A stretch of 64,000 bases of DNA from Lysobacterales bacterium (GCA_019634735.1 JAHCAT010000007.1:62001-126000); one strand, 5' to 3'. Shown: positions 27,690-36,830, numbered from the stretch's first letter. Numbers and translations are program-made. Notes: generated by a model not told the origin, from the letters alone.

Positions 27690-28385
27690 GTGAGCCAGCC
27701 CGATGCATCCGCACCCATGACCGCCTGGATTGAGCAGGCGTGGCTGCAGCGCTACCTCGACCGGGCCCTGGATGCCGAGGAACAGGCATGGTTCGAGACC
27801 TACCTGCTGGCCCATCCGCATCTCGTCGAGGCCGTCGAGGCGGACACCGGCCTGCGCGATGCCCTTGCCCTGGCCGGCGACATGGAGGGCACGGCCGGAG
27901 GCGGCGATGCGGGTGGCGACGATGGTCGGCCCGGCCCGCCGACCAGGCCTTCCGTGATCCGCTCGCGCCCACCGCCGCGCCGCGGCTTGCCGCCCTGGCT
28001 GGGGCTGGCCGCCGGCCTGCTGCTGGGCCTGGGCCTGGCCGCGCTGTGGCCGTCCGCGTCCGGGCCGGCCTCCGGCCTGGCCAACCCGACCCGGATCGTC
28101 TTCGACACCTTGCGCGGCGCGCACTCGCCGCCGCACGTCGAACCGGGCGATCCGGCCTCGCCCTGGCTGCTTGTCGAGGTGCCGGTGCCGCCCGGCTCGC
28201 GCATCGAGTCGGTGCGGCTGGAGGGCGGCGATCGGTCCGCTTCGTTCGGTCCGGTAGCGGCGACGCCGGATGGTTTCGGGCTGCTGTTGCTCGACGCCCG
28301 AGCATCGGGGTTGCTGATCGTGGACTACCTGAATGGTGAGGACGGTAGGAGCGAAGCGCGTTTTGAACTGCCGAGACGGCCCTGA
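27690..28385 (+). CDS. Putative anti-sigma factor, single-pass membrane protein
   Basis: The 231-residue protein has a short acidic helical N-terminal domain (about 10-60, W-L-Q-R-Y-L-D-R-A-L-D-A-E-E-Q-A-W-F) like anti-sigma N-domains but without the H-x3-C-x2-C zinc motif. A glycine/proline-rich linker, one TM helix (about 101-120), and a C-terminal domain of about 110 residues expected in the periplasm follow. Domain order and the gene's position directly after a sigma factor support anti-sigma function; the sequence alone does not prove it. The GTG start at 27690 has GCGAGGG upstream; ATG at 27720 is an alternative. It could be the substrate of the CHAT protease encoded downstream. Confidence 0.65.
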   Translation: MSQPDASAPMTAWIEQAWLQRYLDRALDAEEQAWFETYLLAHPHLVEAVEADTGLRDALALAGDMEGTAGGGDAGGDDGRPGPPTRPSVIRSRPPPRRGLPPWLGLAAGLLLGLGLAALWPSASGPASGLANPTRIVFDTLRGAHSPPHVEPGDPASPWLLVEVPVPPGSRIESVRLEGGDRSASFGPVAATPDGFGLLLLDARASGLLIVDYLNGEDGRSEARFELPRRP

Positions 28386-28500
28386 TCGATCCTTGTCGTC
28401 GGCATGTTTCGTGATCGGTTGATGAGTGGAGTACGCACCGTGCCGGCGTGACAACTGCCCCGCCTCGGCAGCCATGGCCATAGCAAAGGGAGAAACCAGG

Positions 28501-29055
28501 ATGAAGCAGGAACTCTACGACGTCTTCGAGGGGCAAAACTCAAAGGGAAAGACCGTTGCAAAGCTTGATCAGGCCAATCTGGAAAGGCTGCTGAAGGGCA
28601 CGTACCGGATCCACAAGAAAGGTAGGCGCTGGATCCAGCGCTGCGATTGGGTACGCATCTACGAGCGAGCACCGAACGGTCCATGGGCTGTCCGCATCGA
28701 TCACCGCGACGGCTCAACACTCGATTTTCCCGTCCAGGTCGGGTCGAAGGACGGGGTCCCACTCTGGTTGCATGGAGGCGTCCGGAACCTGTTCGAGGCA
28801 TACGTGTTCGTGATGGCCACCGGGCAGACCACCGCACAACGGAGTTGTGCCCGGATCTGGGTCGCAATGTTCGATCCGGCCTCATCCACAGCACGTCCAC
28901 CCACCTACATCTATCGCAGCACTACTGGCGAGTCGAGCGAGCCAGTCATGCCCTGCGGGCTTGAGTTCCCGACGATGGAGAGTCGGATGGAGGACGCGGA
29001 CGGGGGGCCTCGGATCACGCAGGACGACGAAGCCGAGGGCTACCACGAGGACTGA
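28501..29055 (+). CDS. Hypothetical protein of the sigma/CHAT locus, lower GC
   Basis: The 184-residue product is unrecognised. It has a charged N-terminal half (K-G-T-Y-R-I-H-K-K-G-R-R-W-I), a hydrophobic central strand (L-F-E-A-Y-V-F-V-M-A-T), and an acidic disordered tail rich in D and E (about 165-184). There is no signal peptide or TM helix, so it is probably cytoplasmic. An AAAGGGAG ribosome binding site precedes ATG 28501. The first 300 bases are roughly 50-63 percent GC against about 70 percent around it, suggesting separate ancestry. It lies between the anti-sigma-like gene and the CHAT gene (nine bases before the latter), so a role as target, inhibitor or adaptor of that protease is possible. 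Confidence 0.7.
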   Translation: MKQELYDVFEGQNSKGKTVAKLDQANLERLLKGTYRIHKKGRRWIQRCDWVRIYERAPNGPWAVRIDHRDGSTLDFPVQVGSKDGVPLWLHGGVRNLFEAYVFVMATGQTTAQRSCARIWVAMFDPASSTARPPTYIYRSTTGESSEPVMPCGLEFPTMESRMEDADGGPRITQDDEAEGYHED

Positions 29056-29064
29056 GTCGCTGCG

Positions 29065-32000
29065 ATGTACCTGGCTGCCCTGCTAGCGACGTCGGCGGCG
29101 GTCTCGGAGCCCGCGCTCCATGTCGATCTGGAGTGCGCGCCGGGTGGCGCCGAGCCGGTGGTTCTGGCGTTGCGCGCGACCACGCAGGTGCGTTTCGCAC
29201 AGGTCCCGCCGGGTGCACTGTGGGAGGTCGAGGAGGCCGGCATCGAGCTGATCCTGCACGGCAGTGCCGTGCCGGGCGCTCCCCCTCAGGAGCAGGGCGT
29301 GGCGGTGGGTCAGCGGCCGCCGCGCTATGGCCTGGCGATGGGCCAGGCCCTGCCGGGCCAGACCCTGGAGATCGCCGCGGTGTCCCCCGGGCCGGACGTG
29401 CGGGGCTTCGTGCGGCTGTATTGCGCACCATCGCCGGTGCGGGTCGCCGAGGCGGCCTGCCTGGCCGACAGCGCGGCCTTCACCGAGGCGGCCCAGGCGG
29501 TTGCGATGGCACCCGGACTGCCCGGCCGCTGCGCCGCGCTGGCGCTGCATCTGGCCGGCGCCCTCTCGCAACGGGGCAACGACCAGGCGCTGGCCTATGG
29601 CCACTACCAGGCGGCAATGCGGGCCTGGCAGGCGCTGGATGATCCGGTCCGCGCCGCTGCCGCGCAGCTGGGTCAGGCGGAGGTGGTCTGGCGCCAGGGC
29701 GACCATGTCGCCTCGCTGCAACTGGCGGAAGCCGCCGGCCAGGCAGCGCAGGCGCAGGGCGTCGACTACCTGGCAACGCGCGCCCGCAGCCAGTCCTGCC
29801 TGGCCCTGCGCGGCGTCGGTCGGCTGGCCGAGGGGCTGGCCTGCCAGCAGGCGGTCCTCGAGCGCTTCCTGGCCTTGTCCGAAACCAGCGAGGCCGTGGG
29901 TGCGGTGCTGTCGGCCGCGGCCATGGCGCGCGAGGACGGGCGCCGCGATCTGGTTGCCGGCCTGGCCGCCCGGCTGGCCGAGGTCGACGAATCCGCCCTG
30001 ACCCCGATGATGCGCGGACGCCTGCACCACCTGCGTGCCGGACTGGCGCTGGATGACGGATTCCCGCAGGCGGCGCTGGCCGCGCTGGTCCGGGCGATGG
30101 ACGAGTTCGACGCGATTCCCTCGCCGCAGTGGCAGGCGGCCAGCCTGCTGCTGGCGGCGCGGGTGAATGCCGCCTTCGGGGGCCGTGGCGAGGCGCAGTA
30201 TCTGGCCCGCGCCGCGGCCGATGCGTTCCGGGCGATCGCGATGCCCGAGCGCGAGGCCGGCGCCCTGCTGCTGCTCGCGCAACTGCATGCGGAGGCGGGC
30301 GATGCCGGGCAGGCGCTGCAGGCGGCCGATGCCGCGGCGGCGCGCTATGCCCAGGCGGCGCGTCCGCAGCTCAAGCTGGCCGCGGCCATGACCGGCCTGT
30401 TGGCGGAGCCGACGCCGGCTCGCCTGGTTGCCTTCCGGGCGCTGCTCGAGGGTGCGTTGGAGCGACCGCCGCGCCTGCAGTTCGACCTGGCGCTGGCGCA
30501 GGCCAGGGTGGCACTGGTCGCCGGCGATGTCCGTCACGCGCAGGCACAACTGGCCGGCCTGCCCGGGCAGGTGCCGGACCTGGGGCGCTGGATCGCGCTG
30601 GTGGAGACGCAGGCCCGCGTGGCGCTGGCCGAGGGCGAGCGCGCGCAGGCCCAACGCATCCTCGAGTCGGCGATCGCGCGCGTGCAGGGCATGGTCGACG
30701 GGATCGGCGATGCCTCGTTGGCGCACCTGGCGGCACGTCGGTTGCAGCGGTTGTCGCGGCTGTGGATCGACGCCCTGCCGACGGGTCCGGCCGATGACCC
30801 GGTGCTGGTCGCGCGGGTCGGCCACACCCTGCTGGCAACCGACCCCTTCGCCCGCCTGGCAAGATCCGCGCCGGCCGCGCCGGGCGGTGCGCCATCCGCC
30901 GATGCCGTGCGCACTGCCCTGTTGCGGCGCCTGCTCAGCGAGGCGATGGAGGATGCCGGCGATGAGGCGGATCCGCTGGAGATGGCAGAGATCCAGCGCC
31001 TGCTCTGGTCGCCGGCTTCGTCGGCAGGGTCATCCCCGGATGCCACCGCCGCGGTCTGGAGCGCGTTGCTCGATCGCGCCGCGGCCGGCGACACGGTGCT
31101 GCTGCTTGGCCTGGGCGAACGCCAGGGGGTGACCCTGGTGTTGTCCGGTGGGCATGCCCAGGTGCTCGTCCACGAGGATGCGCCGGTGGCAGCCGCGCTG
31201 GCCAGGACGCTGCGCGGTCGCCTCGAGGACCGCAGCGTGCCCGTGGATGCGATCGAGGACGTGGCGAGCGAGCTCTCGTCCAGGCTGTTCGCTGGCGCCA
31301 GCGACGCACCGCCGGCCCGCCTGCTGGTCTGGACGGACGAGCGCCTGGCCCAGGTGCCGCTTGCGCTGCTGGTCTGGCCCGGCCAGCCAAGGCCGATGGT
31401 GGAATCGACCGCAGTCAGCCGGCTGCTTCCCACTCAGCCCGGCGGGATGGCGAGGGGCGCGGCGGCAGTGGTCAGCCACGTTCGGGTGCTGGTCGCCGGC
31501 GAAGGGGGCAGGGCGGCGGCGGGACTTCCCGCCTTGCCCGTCGCCGCACGGGAAGACCGTCTGGTCGCCGCGGCAATGCCCGAGGTCGCCGTAAGCGCCG
31601 ACGGTCTCACCGAACAGGGCCTGTTGCAGGCACTCGCCGAGCCAGGCGGCTGGGTGCATGTCGCCGGCCATGGCGTGGTCCATCCAGGCATGCAGGGCAT
31701 GGCCGGGCTGTGGTCGGCATCGGGACCGGACGAGCCGCGCGCCTTCATCAGCTGGCTGGCCCTCGTCGGCAAACGTCTTCCTGCGGCACTGGTGGTGCTC
31801 AATGCCTGCCATCTGGGCGAAGGCGGCCAGGCTGGCGACGGCCAGGCGGCCAGTTTCGCCGCGGCGCTCAAGGCCGCGGGTGCCGGTGAGGTGGTCGCGG
31901 CGATGTGGCCGGTCAGCGATGCCGCCGCCTCGGTGTGGGTGCCGGCCTTCTACGGTGCGCTTGCCGGACCGGCCGGGGACGCCGCCGAAGCGTTGCGCAC

Positions 32001-32082
32001 CGCGCAGCGCGCGCTGCGCGACAGTCGCGCGTTCCGGCACCCGTGGTACTGGGCGTCGCTGGTGCACTGGGCATCGCCGTGA
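29065..32082 (+). CDS. CHAT-domain (caspase-like) protease with helical repeats, sigma/CHAT locus I
   Basis: The 1005-residue protein has a short hydrophobic N-terminus (M-Y-L-A-A-L-L-A-T-S-A-A), a beta-rich region to about 130, a long alanine/glutamine-rich helical repeat region of TPR type (about 150-600), and a C-terminal CHAT domain (about 670-1005). The CHAT catalytic dyad is visible as H-V-A-G-H-G with His869 and L-N-A-C-H with Cys915, followed by G-A-G-E-V-V-A-A-M-W-P-V-S-D and a terminal H-P-W-Y-W-A-S motif. It is the last gene of the sigma/anti-sigma locus. By analogy with TPR-CHAT proteases that cleave sigma-factor inhibitors, it may release the sigma factor. Whether the N-terminus is a true signal peptide is uncertain. 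Confidence 0.88.
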   Translation: MYLAALLATSAAVSEPALHVDLECAPGGAEPVVLALRATTQVRFAQVPPGALWEVEEAGIELILHGSAVPGAPPQEQGVAVGQRPPRYGLAMGQALPGQTLEIAAVSPGPDVRGFVRLYCAPSPVRVAEAACLADSAAFTEAAQAVAMAPGLPGRCAALALHLAGALSQRGNDQALAYGHYQAAMRAWQALDDPVRAAAAQLGQAEVVWRQGDHVASLQLAEAAGQAAQAQGVDYLATRARSQSCLALRGVGRLAEGLACQQAVLERFLALSETSEAVGAVLSAAAMAREDGRRDLVAGLAARLAEVDESALTPMMRGRLHHLRAGLALDDGFPQAALAALVRAMDEFDAIPSPQWQAASLLLAARVNAAFGGRGEAQYLARAAADAFRAIAMPEREAGALLLLAQLHAEAGDAGQALQAADAAAARYAQAARPQLKLAAAMTGLLAEPTPARLVAFRALLEGALERPPRLQFDLALAQARVALVAGDVRHAQAQLAGLPGQVPDLGRWIALVETQARVALAEGERAQAQRILESAIARVQGMVDGIGDASLAHLAARRLQRLSRLWIDALPTGPADDPVLVARVGHTLLATDPFARLARSAPAAPGGAPSADAVRTALLRRLLSEAMEDAGDEADPLEMAEIQRLLWSPASSAGSSPDATAAVWSALLDRAAAGDTVLLLGLGERQGVTLVLSGGHAQVLVHEDAPVAAALARTLRGRLEDRSVPVDAIEDVASELSSRLFAGASDAPPARLLVWTDERLAQVPLALLVWPGQPRPMVESTAVSRLLPTQPGGMARGAAAVVSHVRVLVAGEGGRAAAGLPALPVAAREDRLVAAAMPEVAVSADGLTEQGLLQALAEPGGWVHVAGHGVVHPGMQGMAGLWSASGPDEPRAFISWLALVGKRLPAALVVLNACHLGEGGQAGDGQAASFAAALKAAGAGEVVAAMWPVSDAAASVWVPAFYGALAGPAGDAAEALRTAQRALRDSRAFRHPWYWASLVHWASP

Positions 32083-32139
32083 CCGCCAGCCGGGCATGGG
32101 CCCTTGCGCGCCGACAGCCAACCTGCTCCACTTCCGGCC

Positions 32140-32241
32140 ATGACGTGCCAGCGCGCCCCCCTGCGATCCGCCGCCCCGCTGCGGTCCGCGAACAATCGCA
32201 ACGCCAATAACGGCTGCCCCAGGGGCGGGCCCGGCGTGTAG
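32140..32241 (+). CDS. Asparagine-rich leader peptide of asnB (attenuator)
   Basis: A 33-codon frame from ATG 32140 to TAG 32239-32241 contains five asparagine codons within seven (AAC AAT CGC AAC GCC AAT AAC, 32191-32211). That is striking in a 70 percent GC genome. It lies between the CHAT gene and asnB and is followed by a terminator. GCGGGCC at 32225-32231 can pair with GGCCCGC at 32274-32280, the left arm of the terminator, forming an antiterminator. GCCC/GGGC (32216-32226) can form the competing 1:2 hairpin directly after the Asn codons. A ribosome stalled on the Asn codons would free the antiterminator; one reaching the stop codon would cover it. The initiation signal before the ATG is weak. 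Confidence 0.75.
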   Translation: MTCQRAPLRSAAPLRSANNRNANNGCPRGGPGV

Positions 32242-32269
32242 CGCGTTCCGCAAGGACGCACGATCCCCC

Positions 32270-32304
32270 GGAAGGCCCGCCCAGTGCGGGCCTTCCGCGT
32301 TTTT
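32270..32304 (+). terminator. Rho-independent terminator/attenuator 42 bases upstream of asnB
   Basis: A perfect 11-bp stem GGAAGGCCCGC / GCGGGCCTTCC with a 5-base loop is followed by GCGTTTTT. It could simply end the CHAT transcript, but its position downstream of the Asn-codon leader and its complementarity to 32225-32231 make it the terminator of an asnB attenuator. Confidence 0.88.
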
Positions 32305-32345
32305 CACCCCTAGCAATCCACGCGGCAGACAGGAGCAACCCCGGC

Positions 32346-34031
32346 ATGTGTTCCATCCTCGGCATCTTCGGGCTGCGGCCCGGCGAAGACCTGGCGGCGC
32401 TGCGCCGTCAGGCGCTGGCCAGCTCGGCACGGCAGCGCCATCGCGGCCCGGACTGGAGCGGCGTGCACGTCGATCCCGGCGCCCTCCTGGTCCACGAACG
32501 CCTGGCCATCGTCGATCCGGCCGGCGGTGCGCAGCCGTTGCGCTCGGCGGACGGCGAACTGGTGCTGGCGGTGAACGGCGAGATCTACAACCACCGCGAA
32601 CTCGAGCGTGGGCTGTGCACGCCCTACGCCTTCCAGAGCGGTTCGGACTGCGAGGTGATCAATGCGCTGTGGCGCGAACTGGGGCCAGCCCTGCTGCCGA
32701 AGCTCAACGGCATCTACGCCTTCGTGCTGTGGGACGCCGGCCGGCAGCGCTGGCTGGCCGCCCGCGATCCGTTCGGCGTCTGCCCGCTGTACTGGGGCAC
32801 CGATGCCGAGGGCCGGCGTTGGCTGGCCTCGGAGATGAAGGCCCTGGTCGGCGTCTGCGCCGACATCGCGCCGTTCCCGCCCGGGCACTGCTACGACAGC
32901 GCCACCGGCGAGCTCACCCGCTTCTGGCAGCCGGGCTGGCGCGAGCACGCTTCGGTGGCCGGCCAGGCGGTGCCACCGCCGGTGCTGCGCGAGGCCTTCG
33001 AGCAGGCTGTGCACCGGCAACTGATGACCGATGTGCCCTACGGTGTGCTGCTGTCCGGGGGGCTGGACTCGTCCCTGGTCGCCGCCTGCGCGGCCCGCTT
33101 CGCCCGCCGGCGCGTCGAGGAGGACGATGCCGCCGAGGCCTGGTGGCCGCGCCTGCACAGCTTCGCGATCGGGCTGCATGGCTCGCCCGACCTGGCCGCC
33201 GCGCAGGTGGCGGCCGAGGCCCTGGGCACCGTGCACCACGGCTTCACCTACCGCTTCGAGGAGGGCCTGGACGCCATCGACGAGGTGATCCGCCACATCG
33301 AAAGCTTTGATGTCACCACGGTGCGCGCCTCTACGCCGATGTACCTGCTTGCGCGCCGGATCAAGGCGATGGGCGTGAAGATGGTGCTCAGCGGCGAGGG
33401 CAGCGACGAGCTGTTCGGCGGTTACCTGTACTTCCACAAGGCGCCCGACGCGCGGGCCTTCCACGAGGAATGCGTGCGCAAGCTCGACGCCCTGCACCAG
33501 TTCGACTGCCTGCGCGCCAACAAGGCGATGATGGCCTGGGGTGTCGAGGCGCGGGTGCCGTTCCTCGACCTGGACTTCGTCGAGGTGGCGATGGCCATGG
33601 ACGCCACCGCAAAGATGACCAGCCCCGGCCGCATCGAGAAGGCGGTGCTGCGCGAAGCCTTCGCCGGGGTCCTGCCCGACGCCATCCTGTGGCGGCAGAA
33701 GGAGCAGTTCAGCGACGGCGTCGGCTACGGCTGGATCGACGGCCTCAAAGCCCATGCCGATGCCCAGGTCAGCGATGCGCAGATGGCGGCTGCCGCCAGC
33801 CGCTTTCCTGTCAATCCGCCGGCCAGCAAGGAGGCGTACTGGTACCGCACCCTGTTCGAGCGGCACTTTCCCGGCGAGGCCTGCGCGCGCACGGTGCCGG
33901 GCGGTCCGTCGATCGCCTGCTCGTCCCCTGCGGCGATCGCCTGGGACCCGGCGTTCGCCGCCGCCGCCGACCCGTCCGGTCGGGCGGTGGCCGGCATCCA
34001 CCAGGCCGCCGTGGCGGCGTCGCCCGCATGA
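32346..34031 (+). CDS. asnB: Asparagine synthetase B, glutamine-hydrolysing
   Basis: The 561-residue enzyme makes asparagine from aspartate, glutamine and ATP. The N-terminal glutaminase starts at Cys2 (M-C-S-I-L-G-I-F-G), with R-H-R-G-P-D, N-G-E-I-Y-N and S-G-S-D-C-E glutamine-site motifs. The C-terminal synthetase domain has the PP-loop L-L-S-G-G-L-D-S-S near 234-242 and S-G-E-G-S-D-E-L-F-G-G-Y near 350-361. Length and motifs match the E. coli-type AsnB (554 residues). The leader region predicts induction when charged tRNA-Asn is scarce. Translation starts at ATG 32346 with AGGAG upstream. Confidence 0.95.
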   Translation: MCSILGIFGLRPGEDLAALRRQALASSARQRHRGPDWSGVHVDPGALLVHERLAIVDPAGGAQPLRSADGELVLAVNGEIYNHRELERGLCTPYAFQSGSDCEVINALWRELGPALLPKLNGIYAFVLWDAGRQRWLAARDPFGVCPLYWGTDAEGRRWLASEMKALVGVCADIAPFPPGHCYDSATGELTRFWQPGWREHASVAGQAVPPPVLREAFEQAVHRQLMTDVPYGVLLSGGLDSSLVAACAARFARRRVEEDDAAEAWWPRLHSFAIGLHGSPDLAAAQVAAEALGTVHHGFTYRFEEGLDAIDEVIRHIESFDVTTVRASTPMYLLARRIKAMGVKMVLSGEGSDELFGGYLYFHKAPDARAFHEECVRKLDALHQFDCLRANKAMMAWGVEARVPFLDLDFVEVAMAMDATAKMTSPGRIEKAVLREAFAGVLPDAILWRQKEQFSDGVGYGWIDGLKAHADAQVSDAQMAAAASRFPVNPPASKEAYWYRTLFERHFPGEACARTVPGGPSIACSSPAAIAWDPAFAAAADPSGRAVAGIHQAAVAASPA

Positions 34032-34049
34032 GCGCGATCGGCCTGCCGG

Positions 34050-34433
34050 TCAGCCCACGCCGGGGGGCATGAAGAAGCCGTTGAGCTTGTTGCCATCCAG
34101 GTCGCGGAAGTAGCCGGCGTAAAAGCCTTCCGGGCGCGGGCCGGGGGCGCCCTCGTCGACCCCGCCCAGGGCCAGCGCCCGGGCGTGCAGGGCATCGACC
34201 TGGGCCGGCGAGGCGCAGGCGATGGCGATCATGGTGCCATTGCCGGCGCTGGCCGGACGGCCGTCATGCGGCGTGAGCACGCCGAACAGCGGACGCGCGA
34301 AGTCCGCGCCCCAGGCCGAACCCTGCTCGCCCCATTCCATCAGCCGGCCGATGCCGATGCTTTCGAACAGTGCGTCGTAGAAGGCGCGGGCGCGCTCCAG
34401 GTCGTTGGTGCCGAGGCAGGTGTAGGCGATCAT
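34050..34433 (-). CDS. VOC/glyoxalase-like domain protein
   Basis: The 127-residue single-domain protein begins I-A-Y-T-C-L-G-T-N-D-L-E-R-A-R-A-F-Y and ends with F-R-D-L-D-G-N-K-L-N-G-F, the two halves of a vicinal-oxygen-chelate module. Likely metal ligands are at the ends of the two beta-alpha-beta repeats, but I cannot assign a reaction. The group is often annotated as glyoxalase/bleomycin resistance/dioxygenase superfamily. It is convergent with asnB with only 18 bases between the stops. Confidence 0.87.
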   Translation of the reverse strand: MIAYTCLGTNDLERARAFYDALFESIGIGRLMEWGEQGSAWGADFARPLFGVLTPHDGRPASAGNGTMIAIACASPAQVDALHARALALGGVDEGAPGPRPEGFYAGYFRDLDGNKLNGFFMPPGVG

Positions 34434-34612
34434 CTTGGGGCTCCAGTGGCACGGCGGGGCGCGGGCGCGCGGGGTGCTGCGCCCGGATCATAGCCGCGGC
34501 CCAGGGCAGGCCGATGTCGCACAAGGACCCGCGCGGCCATCGCCCGCGGGTCCGCCCAAAGGATCCGGACGGTAGCGGCCGATATCGCGGCCTTCCGGAA
34601 ACCCGCTTCCGG

Positions 34613-35392
34613 TCAGCCGTCGCGGCGCCCGGGTCCTGTCATCCGCTCGAGCAGTGGCCCGACCAGGTCCATCGGCAGCGGGAAAACGATGGTCGAGCTC
34701 TTCTCGCCGGCGATCTCGGTGAGCGTCTGCAGGTAGCGCAGCTGGATGGCGCGCGGGTCTTCGCCCATCAGCTTGGCGGCCTGGACCAGCTTCTCGGCGG
34801 CCTGCATCTCGCCCTCGGCATGGATGACCTTGGCGCGTCGCACGCGCTCGGCCTCGGCCTGGCGGGCGATCGCCCGCACCATGACCTCGTTGATGTCGAC
34901 GTGCTTGATCTCGACGTTGGCGACCTTCACGCCCCAGGCGTCGGTCTGCGCGTCGAGGATGGTCTGGATATCGTCGTTGAGCTTGTCGCGCTCGCTGAGC
35001 ATCTCGTCCAGATCGTGCTGGCCGAGCACCGAGCGCAGGGTGGTCTGGGCGAGCTGGCTGACCGCCTCCAGGTACTGCTCGACGTTGATGATCGCCTTCT
35101 GCGGGTCGATCACCCGGAAGTACAGCACCGCGTTGACCCGCACCGAGACGTTGTCCTTGCTGATCAGGTCCTGCTCGGGCACGTCCATGGCGACCGTGCG
35201 CAGGTCGACCCGCTCCATGGTCTGGATGCCGGGGATCAGGATGATCAGGCCGGGCCCCTTGACCTTCCAGAATCGGCCGAGCTGGAACACCACGGCCCGC
35301 TCGTACTCGCGCAGCACCTTGATCGAGTTGACCAGGACCACGGCGACCACGACCAGCAGGCCGGGCCAGAAATAGGGCATGAACTCGGACAT
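34613..35392 (-). CDS. SPFH-domain slipin/stomatin-like protein
   Basis: The 259-residue protein has one N-terminal membrane helix (about 7-25) followed by a band-7 domain starting [16 protein letters not shown] and containing [10 protein letters not shown] charged coiled-coil, [16 protein letters not shown], lies near 175-190. Slipins form large membrane-domain scaffolds and pair with NfeD proteases. The start at 35392 is set by GAGGAG upstream and the membrane helix; the frame is open further but runs into the nfeD gene. It is the downstream gene of the nfeD-SPFH pair (43-base gap). Confidence 0.92.
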   Translation of the reverse strand: MSEFMPYFWPGLLVVVAVVLVNSIKVLREYERAVVFQLGRFWKVKGPGLIILIPGIQTMERVDLRTVAMDVPEQDLISKDNVSVRVNAVLYFRVIDPQKAIINVEQYLEAVSQLAQTTLRSVLGQHDLDEMLSERDKLNDDIQTILDAQTDAWGVKVANVEIKHVDINEVMVRAIARQAEAERVRRAKVIHAEGEMQAAEKLVQAAKLMGEDPRAIQLRYLQTLTEIAGEKSSTIVFPLPMDLVGPLLERMTGPGRRDG

Positions 35393-35435
35393 GGCGTACT
35401 CCTCGTCGCTCGGCGCACACGGCGCCAGGGATGTC

Positions 35436-36830
35436 TCAGGGGCGTGATGGCGGATCGGGCGAGCCCGGCCTGACCAGCAGGACCAGGCCGTCCAGGCCGG
35501 TGACCACGACCGTCTCGCCGGCCCGCACCGGGCCGCTGCTGCGGGCCTGCCAGTTCTCGCCGCGGATTCGTACGTGCCCGTGGCCGTCGAAATCGTTGCG
35601 GGCAATGGCGGCATGGCCGATCAACTCGTGCCTGCCGGTCACGACCGGCCGGCGCCGGGCGCGGATGGCCAGCCAGCCGATCGCCAGGAAAGCCAGACCG
35701 CTGACGCCGGCCACTGCACCGATCAGCCCGCGCGGCACGCCGAAACCGGGCACGTCGGTATCGAACAGCATCACCGAGCCGGCGACCAGGGCGACCACGC
35801 CGCCGATGCCCAGCGTGCCGAAGCTGGGCAGGAACAGCTCGGCGGTCATCAGCACCACGCCGAGCAGGATCAGGGCGATGCCGGCGTAGTTGACCGGCAG
35901 CACCTGCAACGCGTACAGGGCCAGCAGCAGGCTGATCGCACCGACCACGCCGGGCACCAGGGCGCCAGGGTTGTAGCCCTCGAAGACCAGGCCGTACAGG
36001 CCGATCAGCAGCAGGAAATAGGCGATCGACGGGTCGGTGATCACCGACAGCAGCCGGTTGCGCCAGTCGGGCGCCAGGGTCTCGACGACGGCGCCGGCCA
36101 GCGCCAGGGTGGTCTCGCGCTCGCCCAGCCGGACAGTCCTGCCGTCGGCCTGGCGCAGCAAGTCGTCGAGGTCGGTGGCGACGATCTCGATGACGCCGCG
36201 CTCCAGCGCCTCACGTGCAGTGAGTGTGGCGGCATCGCGCACGGCGGCCTCGGCGAAGGCGACGTCGCGGCCGCGCCGCTCGGCGATGCCGCGCAGGTAC
36301 GCGACCGCATCGTTGGTGACCTTGCGCGACATCGCCGTGCCATCCTCCGCGTCGCCGTCCCCGTCGTCCTCCTTCCCGGCGCCCGGTGTCGGGCGGCGTG
36401 GCGACGGACCGCCCGGATCGCCGCCGCCGATCGCCACCGGTGAGGCCGCGCCCAGCGAGGTCGCCGGCGCCATCGCCGCCAGGTGGGTGGCGTAGAGGAT
36501 GAAGGTGCCGGCGCTGGCGGCACGGGCGCCCTCCGGCGCGACATAGCCGATCACCGGCACCTGCGCCGCCAGCAGCGCCTGGTTGATGTCGCGGGTCGCG
36601 GCGTCCAGCCCGCCGGGCGTGTCGATGCGCAGGACCACTGCCGTGGCGCCATCGGCCTGGGCCCGGGCGATGCCGCGCCGGATGTGGTCGCTGGTTGCCG
36701 GCCCGATGCCGCCGGACACCTCGATCAGGTAGACGCGACCGGCCGAAGCCGGCTCCTGGGCCACCGTCAGGCCGGCCGCGAGCAGCAGTGCCAGCAGCGT
36801 CAGCAGCAGGGAGCGGGTGAACGCGTCCAT
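35436..36830 (-). CDS. NfeD-family membrane serine protease (ClpP-class, long form)
   Basis: The 464-residue protein has a signal peptide (1-24), a ClpP-like serine protease domain, four to five TM helices (about 250-390), and a C-terminal OB-fold NfeD domain. The protease domain has R-I-D-T-P-G-G, A-S-A-G-T-F with the nucleophile serine near 107, and a candidate general-base lysine in M-S-R-K-V-T-N-D-A. The OB fold ends [12 protein letters not shown]. Long NfeD proteins cleave the C-terminus of their partner stomatin and are thought to act in membrane quality control. An AAGGATGG ribosome binding site precedes ATG 36830. A low-complexity insertion ([12 protein letters not shown] and an E/D stretch, about 133-165) interrupts the protease domain. 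Confidence 0.92.
   Translation of the reverse strand: MDAFTRSLLLTLLALLLAAGLTVAQEPASAGRVYLIEVSGGIGPATSDHIRRGIARAQADGATAVVLRIDTPGGLDAATRDINQALLAAQVPVIGYVAPEGARAASAGTFILYATHLAAMAPATSLGAASPVAIGGGDPGGPSPRRPTPGAGKEDDGDGDAEDGTAMSRKVTNDAVAYLRGIAERRGRDVAFAEAAVRDAATLTAREALERGVIEIVATDLDDLLRQADGRTVRLGERETTLALAGAVVETLAPDWRNRLLSVITDPSIAYFLLLIGLYGLVFEGYNPGALVPGVVGAISLLLALYALQVLPVNYAGIALILLGVVLMTAELFLPSFGTLGIGGVVALVAGSVMLFDTDVPGFGVPRGLIGAVAGVSGLAFLAIGWLAIRARRRPVVTGRHELIGHAAIARNDFDGHGHVRIRGENWQARSSGPVRAGETVVVTGLDGLVLLVRPGSPDPPSRP

Noticed and set aside
32270..32304. Reading the stem-loop only as the terminator of the CHAT gene
   Set aside because: It may also do that, but it is 188 bases past the CHAT stop and only 42 before asnB, and it shares a complementary segment with the Asn-codon leader, so the attenuator reading explains more.
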